Positions 44,464 to 55,066 of a stretch of 64,000 nt of DNA are shown here, piece after piece. How positions within the stretch are numbered: position 1 is the stretch's first letter; each line of letters starts with the position of its first letter. The stretch lies in assembly GCF_900104795.1 (NCBI RefSeq), contig NZ_FNTG01000001.1:1860001-1924000 (forward strand), given 5' to 3'. A program made the position numbers and the translations under genes. The notes beneath the pieces are model-generated. The model saw only the letters and a program-made list of their open reading frames with translations. It was not told the origin of the DNA and searched no databases. Source of the DNA: Burkholderia sp. WP9 (GTDB lineage: Bacteria; Pseudomonadota; Gammaproteobacteria; Burkholderiales; Burkholderiaceae).

Positions 44464-45654
44464 CTACCGATTCGTCGGCACCGCCGCCAGACCCGCCAGC
44501 AAGGCCCTGTGAAACGCCTTCGGGTCCTGCATCTGCGGCGCGTGCCCCAACTCCGCGAATTCGACTAGCGTCGCGTGCGGAATCGCCTTCGCTGCCGCCT
44601 TACCCAGCTCAGGATAATGGCCGATCTTCGCCCGCACCTCGGGTGGCGCCGCGTCCTTGCCGATCGCGGTGGTGTCCTTCTGGCCAATCAGCAACAGCGT
44701 CGGCATGCTCAATTGTCCCAACTCGTACACCACCGGCTGCGTGCAAATCATGTCGTACAGCAGCGCGGAATTCCACGCCACGATCTGTTTGCCAGGACCG
44801 CGGTACATGCCCGCCAGCATCTGCACCCACGGCTCGTAATCCGCGCGCCATTGCCCCGCGTAATAGGTGGCCTGCTCGTAGCGACGAATGCCGTCGGCGG
44901 TCGTCTTCAGTTCGCGCTCATACCATTGGTCCACGGAGAGCGAGGGCACGCCCTTCGCCTTCCAGTCCTCCAGACCGATCGGATTGACCAGTACCAGTTG
45001 CTGCGTCTCGTGCGGATACATCAGCGCGTAGCGGATCGCCAGCATGCCGCCCGTGGAGTGCCCGATGACGGTCGCGTCGGTCACGCCGAGGGATTGCAGC
45101 AGCGCGTGCGTGTTCCGCGCGAGCTGTTGAAAGCTGTATTGATAGTGCTCGGGCTTGCTCGATTTGCAAAAGCCGATCTGGTCCGGCGCGATCACCCGAT
45201 AACCCGCGTCGCTCAGTTGATGAATGGTCGCCTCCCACGTCGCTGCGCAGAAATTCTTGCCGTGCAGCAACACCGCTGTGCGGCCATTCGCATGCGCCGG
45301 TTTGATGTCCATGTAGGCCATGTGCAGCGCCAAACCTTGCGAGGTGAAGTCGTACTGGCCGACGGGCGCCGGGTAGTCGAAGCCCTGCAACTCGGGGCCG
45401 TAAGCCGGCCCGGCATCGCCGCCGGTGCTGCCGGCATTAGTGGCGTTAGGGGCGTTAGGGGCGTTAGTGGCGTTAGTGGCGTTAGTGGCGTTAGCGGCGA
45501 CCACAGCGGCCGCACTGGCCTGACTGTCCGTGGTCTGCGCGGTGGCGGCGTTCGCCGGCGTGGCGTCAGAAGCAGCGAAAACGGCGGACCCGCAGGCGCA
45601 AGCTAGCGTGCAAACGCCCACTGCGGCGAGCAAGGAAAGGCGGCGAAAACTCAT
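44464..45654 (-). CDS. Exported alpha/beta hydrolase with repeat-containing N-terminal linker
   Basis: 396-residue alpha/beta hydrolase. Residues 1-28 form a signal peptide (MSFRRLSLLAAVGVCTLACA, likely cleaved near VFAAS), so the enzyme is periplasmic or secreted. Residues ~54-74 are seven three-residue NA[TPG] units encoded by a 9-bp DNA repeat. The hydrolase core runs from ~90: oxyanion region LLHGKNFCAATW, nucleophile elbow GHSTGGMLA, later LLIGQKDTTAIG (acid) and AELGHAPQMQDP (catalytic His). It is likely a carboxylesterase or a C-C hydrolase; the substrate is unknown. It converges with the SDR gene (92 bp between stops). Confidence 0.88.
   Translation of the reverse strand: MSFRRLSLLAAVGVCTLACACGSAVFAASDATPANAATAQTTDSQASAAAVVAANATNATNATNAPNAPNATNAGSTGGDAGPAYGPELQGFDYPAPVGQYDFTSQGLALHMAYMDIKPAHANGRTAVLLHGKNFCAATWEATIHQLSDAGYRVIAPDQIGFCKSSKPEHYQYSFQQLARNTHALLQSLGVTDATVIGHSTGGMLAIRYALMYPHETQQLVLVNPIGLEDWKAKGVPSLSVDQWYERELKTTADGIRRYEQATYYAGQWRADYEPWVQMLAGMYRGPGKQIVAWNSALLYDMICTQPVVYELGQLSMPTLLLIGQKDTTAIGKDAAPPEVRAKIGHYPELGKAAAKAIPHATLVEFAELGHAPQMQDPKAFHRALLAGLAAVPTNR
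45433..45495. repeat. 9-bp tandem repeat inside the hydrolase linker
   Basis: Seven 9-bp units (GGCGTTAGT with small variation) in tandem. They encode the Asn-Ala-Thr/Pro/Gly linker of the exported hydrolase. Because 9 is a multiple of 3, slippage would change linker length without breaking the frame. Confidence 0.88.
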
Positions 45655-46083
45655 CGAGGGTTTTTACAAAGGAAAAGCAACGGAAGCCTGCGAGGCAGGC
45701 GCACGGCCAGGCCAGCGCCCGAACCCGCAGCCGGGAGCGGACGATTCTACGACGCCCCGCCCGACCCTGCCGCCGCCAGCGCGAGCTCATGGCGCCACGG
45801 GCGGGCGTGGCACGCATATTGCGGCGGCTCACCTTGCGCTCTATGTGTCGTGGCGCACGGATCGCCGGGATGCAAGGGGCGATCGTGCGCAAGGTGGGCG
45901 CGTGAGCGGCGTCGGCACAATTCAGACTATTCGCCCACGGCAAATCAGTGCTAGAACTAGCAGACGGGCCCGCGAAGACGGAGCCGCCTGGCAGCACGAA
46001 TCGTCGGGGGAGCAAGCGACCCAAGCATCCGGGGCATACTAACCAGCAACCATCTTGCATGGGACCGGAGCAGGTGCTTTAGC
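45655..46083. other. Intergenic region upstream of glgC and of the hydrolase gene
   Basis: A stretch of about 430 bp between a leftward hydrolase gene and the rightward glgC. It must hold both promoters. It has no ribosome-site-supported frame. GC-rich sequence throughout with an AT-richer patch near 45916-45960 (CACAATTCAGACTATT); one promoter may lie there. Confidence 0.4.
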
Positions 46084-46150
46084 TGTCGACCAGCGTTCGC
46101 GCGCAAGCGCGCTACCCGGGTCCCCTGCAAAGCGCCAGGCCCGGTCGACA
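46084..46150 (+). promoter_or_regulatory. Structured leader of glgC
   Basis: Just before the glgC ribosome site, TGTCGACC (46084-46091) is perfectly complementary to GGTCGACA (46143-46150), which would close a 67-base domain. Inside it, CGCGC-GCAA-GCGCG (46098-46111) forms a hairpin with a GNRA tetraloop. The AAGGAG ribosome site begins right after the closing arm, so folding could influence initiation. No known riboswitch was recognised. Confidence 0.4.
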
Positions 46151-46162
46151 AAGGAGACAGAC

Positions 46163-47428
46163 ATGGATACTCCGGCACGGCTGAACGATCTGCAGCGCAC
46201 CACCCTCGCCATCGTCCTCGCGGGCGGACGGGGCACGCGGCTCGGCCCGCTTACCAACAAACGCGTCAAGCCGGCCGTGCACTTCGGCGGCAAGTACCGG
46301 ATCATCGACTTCGCCCTCTCCAACTGCCTGAACTCCGGCATTCGGCGCATCGCGGTCGTCACGCAGTACAAGGCACACTCGCTGTTGCGCCATCTGCAGC
46401 GCGGCTGGAGCTTTCTGCGCGGCGAATTCGGCGAGTTCATCGACCTGTGGCCCGCGCAACAACGGGTGGAAGGCGCGCACTGGTATCGCGGCACCGCGGA
46501 CGCGGTGTTCCAGAACCTCGACATCATCCGTTCGATCCGGCCGAAATACGTGGTGGTGCTGGCGGGCGACCACATCTACAAGATGGATTACACGCGCATG
46601 ATCGCCGACCACGCGGAGAGCGGCGCGGATTGCACGGTCGGCTGCATCGAGGTGCCGCGCATGGACGCCGTGGCGTTCGGCGTCATGCACGTCGACGAAA
46701 ACCGCCGGGTGACCGGCTTCGTGGAAAAGCCCGCCGACCCGCCGGCCATTCCGGGCCGCCCGGACACGGCGCTCGCCAGTATGGGCATCTACGTGTTCAG
46801 CGCCGATTACCTGTATTCGCTGCTCGAAGAGAACATTTCCTCCATCGACACCGATCACGACTTCGGCAAGGACATCCTGCCGCGCGTGGTCACGCAAGGC
46901 ACGGCGATCGCGCATCCGTTCAGCATGTCGTGCGTGTCGTCGGACCCGAACGTGGAACCGTACTGGCGCGACGTCGGCACGATCGACGCCTACTGGGCCG
47001 CCAATCTCGACCTCGCCTCCACCATCCCGACACTCGATCTCTACGATCGCACCTGGCCGATCTGGACTTACCAGGAGCAGTTGCCGCCCGCCAAGTTCGT
47101 GCGCGACCTGAAGGGGCTGCAAGGCTCGGGCAACAATTTGATCGTGTGCGGCGGCTGTGTGATCTCGGGCTCGCAGATTTCGCGCTCGGTGCTCTCGTCG
47201 AATGTGAAAGTGAGTTCATTCTGTAACATCAATGAGGCAGTCTTGTTGCCGCAGGTCACCGTCGGCGCGAGTTGCCGGTTGCAGAAAGTGGTGATAGACC
47301 GCGGCTGCGCCATACCGGACGGCACGGTGATCGGCGAAGATCCGGTAAGCGACGCCGAGCGCTTTTACCGAACCGACGACGGCGTCGTGCTGGTCACGCC
47401 GGAAGCGTTACGGCAGACGGTGAAGTAA
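46163..47428 (+). CDS. glgC: Glucose-1-phosphate adenylyltransferase
   Basis: 421-residue ADP-glucose pyrophosphorylase, the committed step of glycogen synthesis (ATP plus glucose-1-phosphate to ADP-glucose plus PPi). Seen: [19 protein letters not shown] (nucleotide loop), [16 protein letters not shown], the substrate region [13 protein letters not shown], the catalytic Asp in [12 protein letters not shown], and a C-terminal left-handed beta helix ([19 protein letters not shown]) that carries allosteric control in the family. AAGGAG precedes the ATG at 46163 by six bases; the frame upstream is leader sequence, not protein. glgA follows after 55 bp, so the two form an operon. It may be controlled by the structured leader. 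Confidence 0.96.
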   Translation: MDTPARLNDLQRTTLAIVLAGGRGTRLGPLTNKRVKPAVHFGGKYRIIDFALSNCLNSGIRRIAVVTQYKAHSLLRHLQRGWSFLRGEFGEFIDLWPAQQRVEGAHWYRGTADAVFQNLDIIRSIRPKYVVVLAGDHIYKMDYTRMIADHAESGADCTVGCIEVPRMDAVAFGVMHVDENRRVTGFVEKPADPPAIPGRPDTALASMGIYVFSADYLYSLLEENISSIDTDHDFGKDILPRVVTQGTAIAHPFSMSCVSSDPNVEPYWRDVGTIDAYWAANLDLASTIPTLDLYDRTWPIWTYQEQLPPAKFVRDLKGLQGSGNNLIVCGGCVISGSQISRSVLSSNVKVSSFCNINEAVLLPQVTVGASCRLQKVVIDRGCAIPDGTVIGEDPVSDAERFYRTDDGVVLVTPEALRQTVK

Positions 47429-47483
47429 GGCCGGTGCTGGTGTCAGACTCAACCCGTATTCACACAGGATAGAGACGGAGCCT

Positions 47484-48944
<1,461 letters not shown>

Positions 48945-48945
48945 G

Positions 48946-49000
48946 GGCTTGAGGTTGGCTTGAGGTTGGCTTGAGGTTGGCTTGAGGTTCGCTTGAGTTT
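48946..49000. repeat. 11-bp direct repeat after glgA
   Basis: Four perfect copies and one decayed copy of GGCTTGAGGTT in tandem, starting 2 bp after the glgA stop. No hairpin is formed by the unit itself. Not CRISPR-like, since there are no spacers. Probably slippage DNA of variable copy number. Confidence 0.85.
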
Positions 49001-49238
49001 GGCTCACGGCCGCCCTCGCCGCCCGCGCGTTTGATGGTTCGACGCAACAACACGGGGACGGATCAACTCGCGCGCGGCAAACTCATGTATTGTTGCCTGA
49101 CGATGCACAGTATGCCGATTTCCCGCATCATCTGAAGCAGTCCTGCCGCATGAGGCGTCCCGCACCCGACGGATCGCCACCGCGGCGCAACCTTCCCGTT
49201 TTCTTTGATCGCGCCTATCCGTTCGCGCGGGCCATACC

Positions 49239-50105
49239 ATGACGAAAAACGTTCTGAGCATCCAGTCACATGTCGTCTTCGGACACGCCGGCAACAGCGC
49301 GGCCGTGTTTCCGATGCGTCGGCTCGGCGTCAATGTCTGGCCGCTCAACACAGTACAGTTTTCCAACCACACGCAATACGGACATTGGACCGGTGGCGCG
49401 ATCGACGCCTCGGAAATGGAGGATCTGGTCGACGGCATCGGCGCGATCGGCATGCTGCCGCGTTGCGACGCCGTGCTGTCCGGCTATCTGGGCACGCCCG
49501 AGCAGGCCCAGTCGGTGCTGGAAATCGTCAAGTCCGTGAAGGCCGCCAATCCTCGCGCGTGGTACTTCTGCGATCCGGTGATGGGTGCCGCGAGCGGCTG
49601 CAAGGTCGAGCCGGGCATCCAGGAGTTTCTCGTGCGCACCATGCCCGAGTTCGCCGACGCGATGGCGCCGAACCACACCGAACTGCAACGTCTGGTGGGC
49701 CGCGAGATCGAGACGCTGGAAGAAGCCGTCACCGCATGCCGCGAGATCATCGCTCGCGGGCCGAAGCTGATCCTGGTCAAACACCTGCTCGATCGCAACA
49801 GCCTCGCCGACCGCTTCAACATGCTGGTCGTCACTGAACGCGAAGCGTGGATGGGACAGCGCCCGCTCTATCCGTTCGCACGGCAGCCGGTGGGCGTGGG
49901 CGATCTGACGAGCGCGGTGTTCGTCGCGCGTACGCTGCTCGGCGATTCGATCCGCGCCGCCTTCGAGCACACGCTCGCCGCCGTGAATGCGGTGGTGAAG
50001 GCGACCTGGCAGGCCGGGCGTTACGAACTCGAACTGGTGGCCGCGCAGAATGAAATCGCGCAGCCGCGCGAGTGGTTCGATGCGTGGGTGGCGGAGACGG
50101 CGTAA
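49239..50105 (+). CDS. pdxY: Pyridoxal kinase PdxY
   Basis: 288-residue ribokinase-like enzyme that phosphorylates pyridoxal in the B6 salvage pathway. It opens with the characteristic [30 protein letters not shown], then [30 protein letters not shown] (phosphate binding), [13 protein letters not shown] and the anion-hole region [15 protein letters not shown] with catalytic Asp. Length matches PdxY. The start at 49239 is the only one that gives the full N-terminal block; a ribosome site is weak. The gene stands alone. PLP produced by it would serve the many aminotransferases encoded nearby, such as astC. Confidence 0.95.
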   Translation: MTKNVLSIQSHVVFGHAGNSAAVFPMRRLGVNVWPLNTVQFSNHTQYGHWTGGAIDASEMEDLVDGIGAIGMLPRCDAVLSGYLGTPEQAQSVLEIVKSVKAANPRAWYFCDPVMGAASGCKVEPGIQEFLVRTMPEFADAMAPNHTELQRLVGREIETLEEAVTACREIIARGPKLILVKHLLDRNSLADRFNMLVVTEREAWMGQRPLYPFARQPVGVGDLTSAVFVARTLLGDSIRAAFEHTLAAVNAVVKATWQAGRYELELVAAQNEIAQPREWFDAWVAETA

Positions 50106-50265
50106 GTAGCGTGAGTCACCCGTTTGACGTGTCGTGCGCGGAACACGACGCGGCTCGTTGGGCTCGGCCTCGGCCACCCGTCCTATAATGCGTGCCGCGT
50201 GGACGAGGCACCTGCCCGCCCGCGCCGCATTTTCAGGCATCCGGCATTCAGCAGACGAGGCATCG

Positions 50266-50727
50266 ATGGACGGTTATATCCGCAGTGAGCGGGAAGAATA
50301 TTTTGAGCAGTTGTGCATCAGCGTCGACGCTGACGAAGCACACGAACAGGAAGCGATCGAGTTCTTCGAGAATCAGTTCGACCAGGCCGACTTCGATCCC
50401 GCGCAATGGCTCGACATTGCGCTCTACTATTCGCCGGCCGTGGCGCGCGGCATCGTCGATATGGTCACGGCGGACGACAAGGCGCGTAGCAACATCGCCG
50501 AAGTGATCGCCGACAATCTCGACATCTCCTACGGCGAAGACGAATGCCAGCAGTTCGCCGAGACCATCGAATTCGCGTTGAACAACGGCGTGCCGGTGGA
50601 CCTCGATCTCGTGCTCGACGGCTGCCAGCGCGCCATCGACGATCTCGACACCTGGGCCGACGACGACACCAAGGCGCCGCTTCTGCGTCTGCGTGAAGAG
50701 TTGTTGCGCCAGCAGGGCGAGCATTGA
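50266..50727 (+). CDS. Acidic protein of unknown function
   Basis: 153-residue strongly acidic protein, all helical by appearance (EAIEFFENQFDQADFDPAQW, later DNLDISYGEDECQQFAETIE). The start at 50266 (MDGYIRSEREEYFEQLC) has GAGG six bases upstream; the longer frame from 50134 has no support. It has no signal peptide or membrane segment. I do not recognise the family; it could be a small adaptor or protein-binding module. It follows pdxY by 160 bp on the same strand. GC-typical codon use suggests a resident gene. Confidence 0.72.
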   Translation: MDGYIRSEREEYFEQLCISVDADEAHEQEAIEFFENQFDQADFDPAQWLDIALYYSPAVARGIVDMVTADDKARSNIAEVIADNLDISYGEDECQQFAETIEFALNNGVPVDLDLVLDGCQRAIDDLDTWADDDTKAPLLRLREELLRQQGEH

Positions 50728-51218
50728 GCGTCCGGCTTTAGTTCGCAAGACACACTCTCTGCGGTGCATGCCTGCGGGTTCATTCCCGCCGCTGCGCCGC
50801 GGACACCCGGCCGGCGCATTCGCGCCGGTCTCTTAAGCATGTGCCGCAATCCGCACCCTCGCGACGGCATCCACACGCTATCAGCGAATGCGCTGTGCCC
50901 GCTGTGCCGAAATGCTCATTCAAAACGCCTTGAACTGCCAAGACGACGGTAAATTGGCTTTCTATATTCGGGCCAGATTGACGGACGGATGAACGCGACT
51001 GTGCGCCGGCAAAAGGAATGGGTTCGGGAAGCCCCCTAAGGGACTTCCTTCAGGCGCCTCGAAGGGGGCGTCCTCTGGGCGTATTCCACTATTGTTTATG
51101 GCGCCGGATCATCCGTAGTCTCTCGATGCGCGCCGTGAGACGTCCACGCTCGCGCGTCGATCCAGCGTTATTGCCTTGCCGCTTTCACAACCTGAAACTG
51201 TCGATGGAAGGAGAGACC
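50728..51218. other. Intergenic region with structured leader elements before the binding-protein gene
   Basis: 491 bp without a gene. A CCGGCGC-attc-GCGCCGG hairpin (about 50813-50830) lies soon after the acidic-protein gene and may end its transcript. Further on, GCCCCCT (51031-51037) pairs with AGGGGGC (51063-51069), enclosing a small AAGG/CCTT hairpin and AGGCGCCT, a possible three-way fold in the leader of the next gene. The promoter for that gene should lie between them. No coding frame is convincing. Confidence 0.45.
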
Positions 51219-52370
51219 ATGAGTCTTCGCAACACGCTGAAACCGCTCGCCCTGTTAGTTGGCGCTATCTTCGCCGTCGCGCCGCCGGCCACGTTCGCCG
51301 ATGATCTGCCGGTGAAGATCGGTTTTGCCGCGCCGCTGACGGGCGCCAACGCCGGCTACGGCAAGGACCTGGAGAACGGCGTCCGGCTCGCGATCGAGGA
51401 AGCCAACGCGCAGAAGATCAAGATCGGCGACAAGGTCGCGCAATTCCAGATCGTCTCTCAAGATGACCAGGCCGACCCGCGCATCGGCGTGCAGGCCGCC
51501 CAGAAGCTGGTCGACTCGGGCGTTTCCGTCGTGGTGGGCCACTTCAACTCCGGCACGACAATTCCGGCCTCGCAGATCTACGAGCAGTCCGGCATTCCGG
51601 TGATCGACCCGGCTGCCACGAATCCGGTCATCACGGGACGCGGCTTCGCGAACACCTTCATGGTGATTTCCACCGACGCGCAAAACGCAGGCAACGCGGG
51701 CGTGTATGCCGTGGAAGTGACCAAGGCCAAACGCATCGCGATCATCGACGACCGGACCGCGTTCGGCCAGGGCGAGGCCGACGAGTTCGAGAAAGCAGTG
51801 AAAGCGCACGGCGGCAGCATCGTCGCGCGTGAGTACACCGACAATAAAGCGGTCGATTTCAGCACGCAGATCACCAAGCTCAAATCGACCAACGCCGATC
51901 TGATTTTCTTCGGCGGACTGGACACGCAGGCCGCCGGCTTTGCGAAGCGCATGAAGCAGTTGAACATGACCGCGCAGTTGGTGGGCGGCGGCGGCGTGAT
52001 GGATCAGGACTTCATCAAGCTCGCCGGCGATTCGGCTGAAGGCGTGATGGCCTGGGAATACGGACGCCCCCTCGCGCAACTGCCAGGCGGCAAGGATTTC
52101 TCGGCGAAGTTCAAGAAGCGTTTCGGCGTGGATATCCTGTCCTACGCACCGTTCGGCTATGACGGCGCATGGGCCGCGATCAAGGCCATGCAGCAGGCCA
52201 AATCCAGCTCGCCGAACGACTACCGGCCCGTGCTGAAGGCGATCGATTTCGAAGGCGTGACCGGCAAGATTTCCTTCGATGGCACTGGCGCGCTGAAGAG
52301 CGGCGCGTCGACGCTGTACCAGGTCAAGAGTGGGGCCTGGGTGCCGATCGTAACGAAGAGCGGAAGCTAA
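51219..52370 (+). CDS. Branched-chain amino acid ABC transporter substrate-binding protein (LivK-like)
   Basis: 383-residue periplasmic binding protein of the LivJ/LivK family. Residues 1-26 are a signal peptide (SLRNTLKPLALLVGAIFAVA, cleavage near TFA-DD). The mature part starts DDLPVKIGFAAPLTGANAGYGKDLENGVRLAIEEAN, the hallmark opening, with SGVSVVVGHFNSGTTIPAS and GIPVIDPAATNPVITGRG ligand-cleft blocks. The start at 51219 follows GGAAGGAGA. It imports leucine, isoleucine, valine or related ligands with LivHMGF partners that are not adjacent here, so the transporter genes lie elsewhere. Length is typical. Confidence 0.93.
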   Translation: MSLRNTLKPLALLVGAIFAVAPPATFADDLPVKIGFAAPLTGANAGYGKDLENGVRLAIEEANAQKIKIGDKVAQFQIVSQDDQADPRIGVQAAQKLVDSGVSVVVGHFNSGTTIPASQIYEQSGIPVIDPAATNPVITGRGFANTFMVISTDAQNAGNAGVYAVEVTKAKRIAIIDDRTAFGQGEADEFEKAVKAHGGSIVAREYTDNKAVDFSTQITKLKSTNADLIFFGGLDTQAAGFAKRMKQLNMTAQLVGGGGVMDQDFIKLAGDSAEGVMAWEYGRPLAQLPGGKDFSAKFKKRFGVDILSYAPFGYDGAWAAIKAMQQAKSSSPNDYRPVLKAIDFEGVTGKISFDGTGALKSGASTLYQVKSGAWVPIVTKSGS

Positions 52371-52377
52371 TATAGGT

Positions 52378-52437
52378 CCGGCACGGGTTCCGGGGCGGTG
52401 TCCCGCTTTTTGCGTCCGCTTTTTGCCCCCGTGCCGG
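52378..52437 (+). terminator. Terminator region after the LivK-like gene
   Basis: CCGGCACGGG (52378-52387) and its perfect complement CCCGTGCCGG (52428-52437) enclose a smaller GCGG/CCGC hairpin followed by TTTTT (52407-52411) and a second TTTTT (52420-52424). This fits an intrinsic terminator for the rightward binding-protein gene, 7 bp after its stop. Confidence 0.65.
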
Positions 52438-52445
52438 CGCCATCG

Positions 52446-54386
52446 CTACCGGTTCTTCGAATCGGCGACCTTGACCACCAGGCCGGCATCGAGGTCCCGC
52501 TCGATTTTCACCAGGTCGTCGTGCATCTCGGCGAATTCATTGGCAGAACACATCTGATGTCCAAAGGCGGCGCGCAGGTGCCGCCTGACCTGCAAGAGGC
52601 GCGACGCGGGATCGAAAACGTAGCTGGATGAAAACGTCAGAAACCGGTCTTGCACCGCTGTGTCCGCCGGCAAATCCGTCACTCGCACGAAGCGCGGCAG
52701 CGTCATTTCCAGCGTCTCGTCGAACTCTCCGCCAATGCACGCCCACGGCTGAGTCCTCGCAGGCTCCGCAAGCCACGCCTGCACCTGTGAACCCATGCCG
52801 CCCGCGAAACTCGTCAACGCCGGTATTGCCGTCGTGCCCTCGGTCCAGACGAAGTGCTCCACTTTCCCTTGCATCGATGTCGCAAACGGTCCCGTCGTTG
52901 TAGTGAGATCCGCTGTGCGCAATTGCGCGGTGCCGTGCAAACCCGTCTGCAATAAACGGTTCGCGGCGATCTGCTGCGTGCGTTGCCGCGTCGCGCGACG
53001 AAACGTGTTGCGTTCGATCTCTGCCGTGAAACCCGTGTCTTCCACGCGGTAAGCGTAGTGCGCCGCCCCGCTTTCATCGACGTCGATCTGCACGCGCGCA
53101 TTGCGTTCGCGCAATTGAGTGGCCGGCGTTCGAGACAGGACGCCCTCGCCCACCAGCAACACCGGCCTGTCCATCACGCTCGGCGGCAGATAACCGAACG
53201 CCGTGCCGCCGGCTGTCGTATCCGCGAACAACGACAACTCAGGAATCCAGATAATCGCGTGATTGATCGCGCTTGCGCCGTAGCCGGGCACGTCCGGCAA
53301 ACTGTAGTACGGCCCGAGATTGAGGAGCACCGCTTCGCTGCGGATGCCGAGCGCGGCCAGCAACGCGCCATAGAGCGCGACGTGATCCTTGCAATCGCCA
53401 TAGCGATTGCGCAGGATATCGATCGCCTTGTGCGGGATCGCCGCCGTCTCGCCGAGAAACAAGGCCACGTAGCGGATATTCAGGCGCATCCAGTCGTACA
53501 GTAACTGCGCCTTCACGCGTGGGTCGGCAGTGCCGGCGCTCAACGCTTGCGCGAGGCGGACAATCGCCGGGTCGGTCATCGTCGCGTCGACCGCGGGCCC
53601 GCGATATCGCGCGGCAAAATTCGCGAAGTCCGGCACCGTCGATACCATCAACCGGTCGCCCCAGTTCGCGTAGCCCACCGCGCCCGCTTCGAGCGGCGCA
53701 TACGGCCCGTGTTGATAGTCGAACTCGTAGCGCGTACGGCCATTTTCCGTGACCGGCGGCACGGCAACGTAGCCGCGCGCGTCGGCATAAAGCGGCACGT
53801 CGGCGGGCAGGTCGAAAATCAGGCGTTGCAGTTCGATGGGGTCGCGAGTCGGCTCTACCAGGTACGCGAAGGTGCCCACCTGCAACGGCTTCGTGCGGGT
53901 CTTACGAAACGCCAGATGCACGCGCGAGCCAGGTTCCACGCCCGGGAAGATCACCGTGCGCAACACGCCGTCCTCGAAACTCGGCGCGCCGGCGGAGCGT
54001 GGCTCCTGCACGTCGCGGATCGCCTCGGGACCGACCGGATGCGCGACGCCGCCCGCGTCGATGGTCTCGGCGGCCAGCAACTGCACCTGCTCGATGTCCT
54101 TGTTGAACCACACGTAGCGTTGCGCGATATCGTCGACGCCGCTCGTCGTGTTGGCGCGCAAGACCGTGTCGTCGTGCTCCTCGACGGAGCCGTCTTTCTG
54201 GATCGTGAAGAGATGAACGTCGCGCTCGATCGTGGAGGGTGCGCGATCGTCGCCGGATGCGGTGGACGCGCTATCGTCGGCGAACGCGATGGACAGCGGA
54301 CACACACCCAGCGCCAACCCGAAGGCCAGCCTGAGAAAGTACGCCATGCTGGCGACGTTGCTACGCCACCTCCTCGCGCGCGGCAT
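52446..54386 (-). CDS. Exported DUF3857 / transglutaminase-like protein
   Basis: 646 residues from the ATG at 54386, which overlaps the upstream stop as TGATG; an ATG at 54347 (MAYFLRLAFGLALGVCPLSI) would give a shorter signal peptide. The order is: signal peptide, DUF3857 domain (about residues 45-245, with GVEPGSRVHLAFRKTR), then a transglutaminase-like core with an intact triad: NRYGDCKDH (C332), INHAIIW (H376) and LFADTT (D389). The C-terminal ~200 residues are beta-rich. Proteins of this build are periplasmic or outer-membrane associated; substrates are unknown, and a cysteine protease or amide hydrolase activity is inferred from the triad. Coupled to the HTH gene just upstream. Confidence 0.88.
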   Translation of the reverse strand: MPRARRWRSNVASMAYFLRLAFGLALGVCPLSIAFADDSASTASGDDRAPSTIERDVHLFTIQKDGSVEEHDDTVLRANTTSGVDDIAQRYVWFNKDIEQVQLLAAETIDAGGVAHPVGPEAIRDVQEPRSAGAPSFEDGVLRTVIFPGVEPGSRVHLAFRKTRTKPLQVGTFAYLVEPTRDPIELQRLIFDLPADVPLYADARGYVAVPPVTENGRTRYEFDYQHGPYAPLEAGAVGYANWGDRLMVSTVPDFANFAARYRGPAVDATMTDPAIVRLAQALSAGTADPRVKAQLLYDWMRLNIRYVALFLGETAAIPHKAIDILRNRYGDCKDHVALYGALLAALGIRSEAVLLNLGPYYSLPDVPGYGASAINHAIIWIPELSLFADTTAGGTAFGYLPPSVMDRPVLLVGEGVLSRTPATQLRERNARVQIDVDESGAAHYAYRVEDTGFTAEIERNTFRRATRQRTQQIAANRLLQTGLHGTAQLRTADLTTTTGPFATSMQGKVEHFVWTEGTTAIPALTSFAGGMGSQVQAWLAEPARTQPWACIGGEFDETLEMTLPRFVRVTDLPADTAVQDRFLTFSSSYVFDPASRLLQVRRHLRAAFGHQMCSANEFAEMHDDLVKIERDLDAGLVVKVADSKNR

Positions 54387-55066
54387 CACTCCGTTTCGCC
54401 GAGTTGCCCGAGTAAAGCCTGCAACCGCTCCACGTGCCTGAGCAGAAGATGGCGATGTTTTTCTATCTGCTCCAGCCGTCCCGCGAGATCGGCCTGAATC
54501 GGATCGTCGAGATCGGCGGCGGCGATCACGTCTTCCACCTTGGCGCGCATCGACGCCAGTTCCACCGGCGCATGGCTCAGATGCCGCTCGAAACGCCGCA
54601 CTTCCTGAATCGCCACGTCGCGCACTTTGCGAAAGTGCGCCTGACGCCGATGCGTTTCGGCGTCGAGAATTTCTTCTTCGACACGTTTGGCCGGTCCCGG
54701 CTGGCCGAAAATCGGCTCGGGCGGCCGCAGCACCGTCTTCTTTCGCACGGGATGCGCCGTGCCGCGAAACCGCGCGAGCGGCTGTTCGTTATCGATCGCC
54801 TCGCGCGCGTTGGACGGTATGTCATGCTCGGTGTGCGGTGCGTTCATCCAGCCAGCCGGCAATCCGGTGACCGCTTCGATCCCGCGCACGAATTCCTCGC
54901 TGAATTCGCGCTGACCGGACAACATCAGCTTCAGATAGCTCGCGGAAAAGGTCATCATGCGCGCGAGGCGCGACGCCGCACCGACCTCGCGGGTCAACAG
55001 CACCAGGTTCGCTCGCCAGACCGGGAGCAGCAATTCGTCGGAATCTTCCATCGCTGGGTCTTCCAT
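54386..55066 (-). CDS. HTH-containing regulator-like protein with coiled-coil tail
   Basis: 226 residues from the ATG at 55066; a second ATG at 55051 has GGAAG nine bases upstream and may be the true start. Residues ~20-75 form a lambda-repressor-like HTH (NLVLLTREVGAASRLARMMT, then FSASYLKLMLSGQREFSEEF and GIEAVTGLPAGWMN), as in prophage and XRE-type proteins. The middle is polar, and the last ~90 residues are a heptad-like helix rich in Arg, His and Leu (IQADLAGRLEQIEKHRHLLL). It shares a TGATG overlap with the transglutaminase-like gene, so both are made together. It could be a DNA-binding regulator of its partner or a nucleoid-associated protein. Confidence 0.8.
   Translation of the reverse strand: MEDPAMEDSDELLLPVWRANLVLLTREVGAASRLARMMTFSASYLKLMLSGQREFSEEFVRGIEAVTGLPAGWMNAPHTEHDIPSNAREAIDNEQPLARFRGTAHPVRKKTVLRPPEPIFGQPGPAKRVEEEILDAETHRRQAHFRKVRDVAIQEVRRFERHLSHAPVELASMRAKVEDVIAAADLDDPIQADLAGRLEQIEKHRHLLLRHVERLQALLGQLGETE

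Noticed and set aside
48946..49000. CRISPR-like direct repeats
   Set aside because: Units are 11 bp and contiguous, with no spacers.
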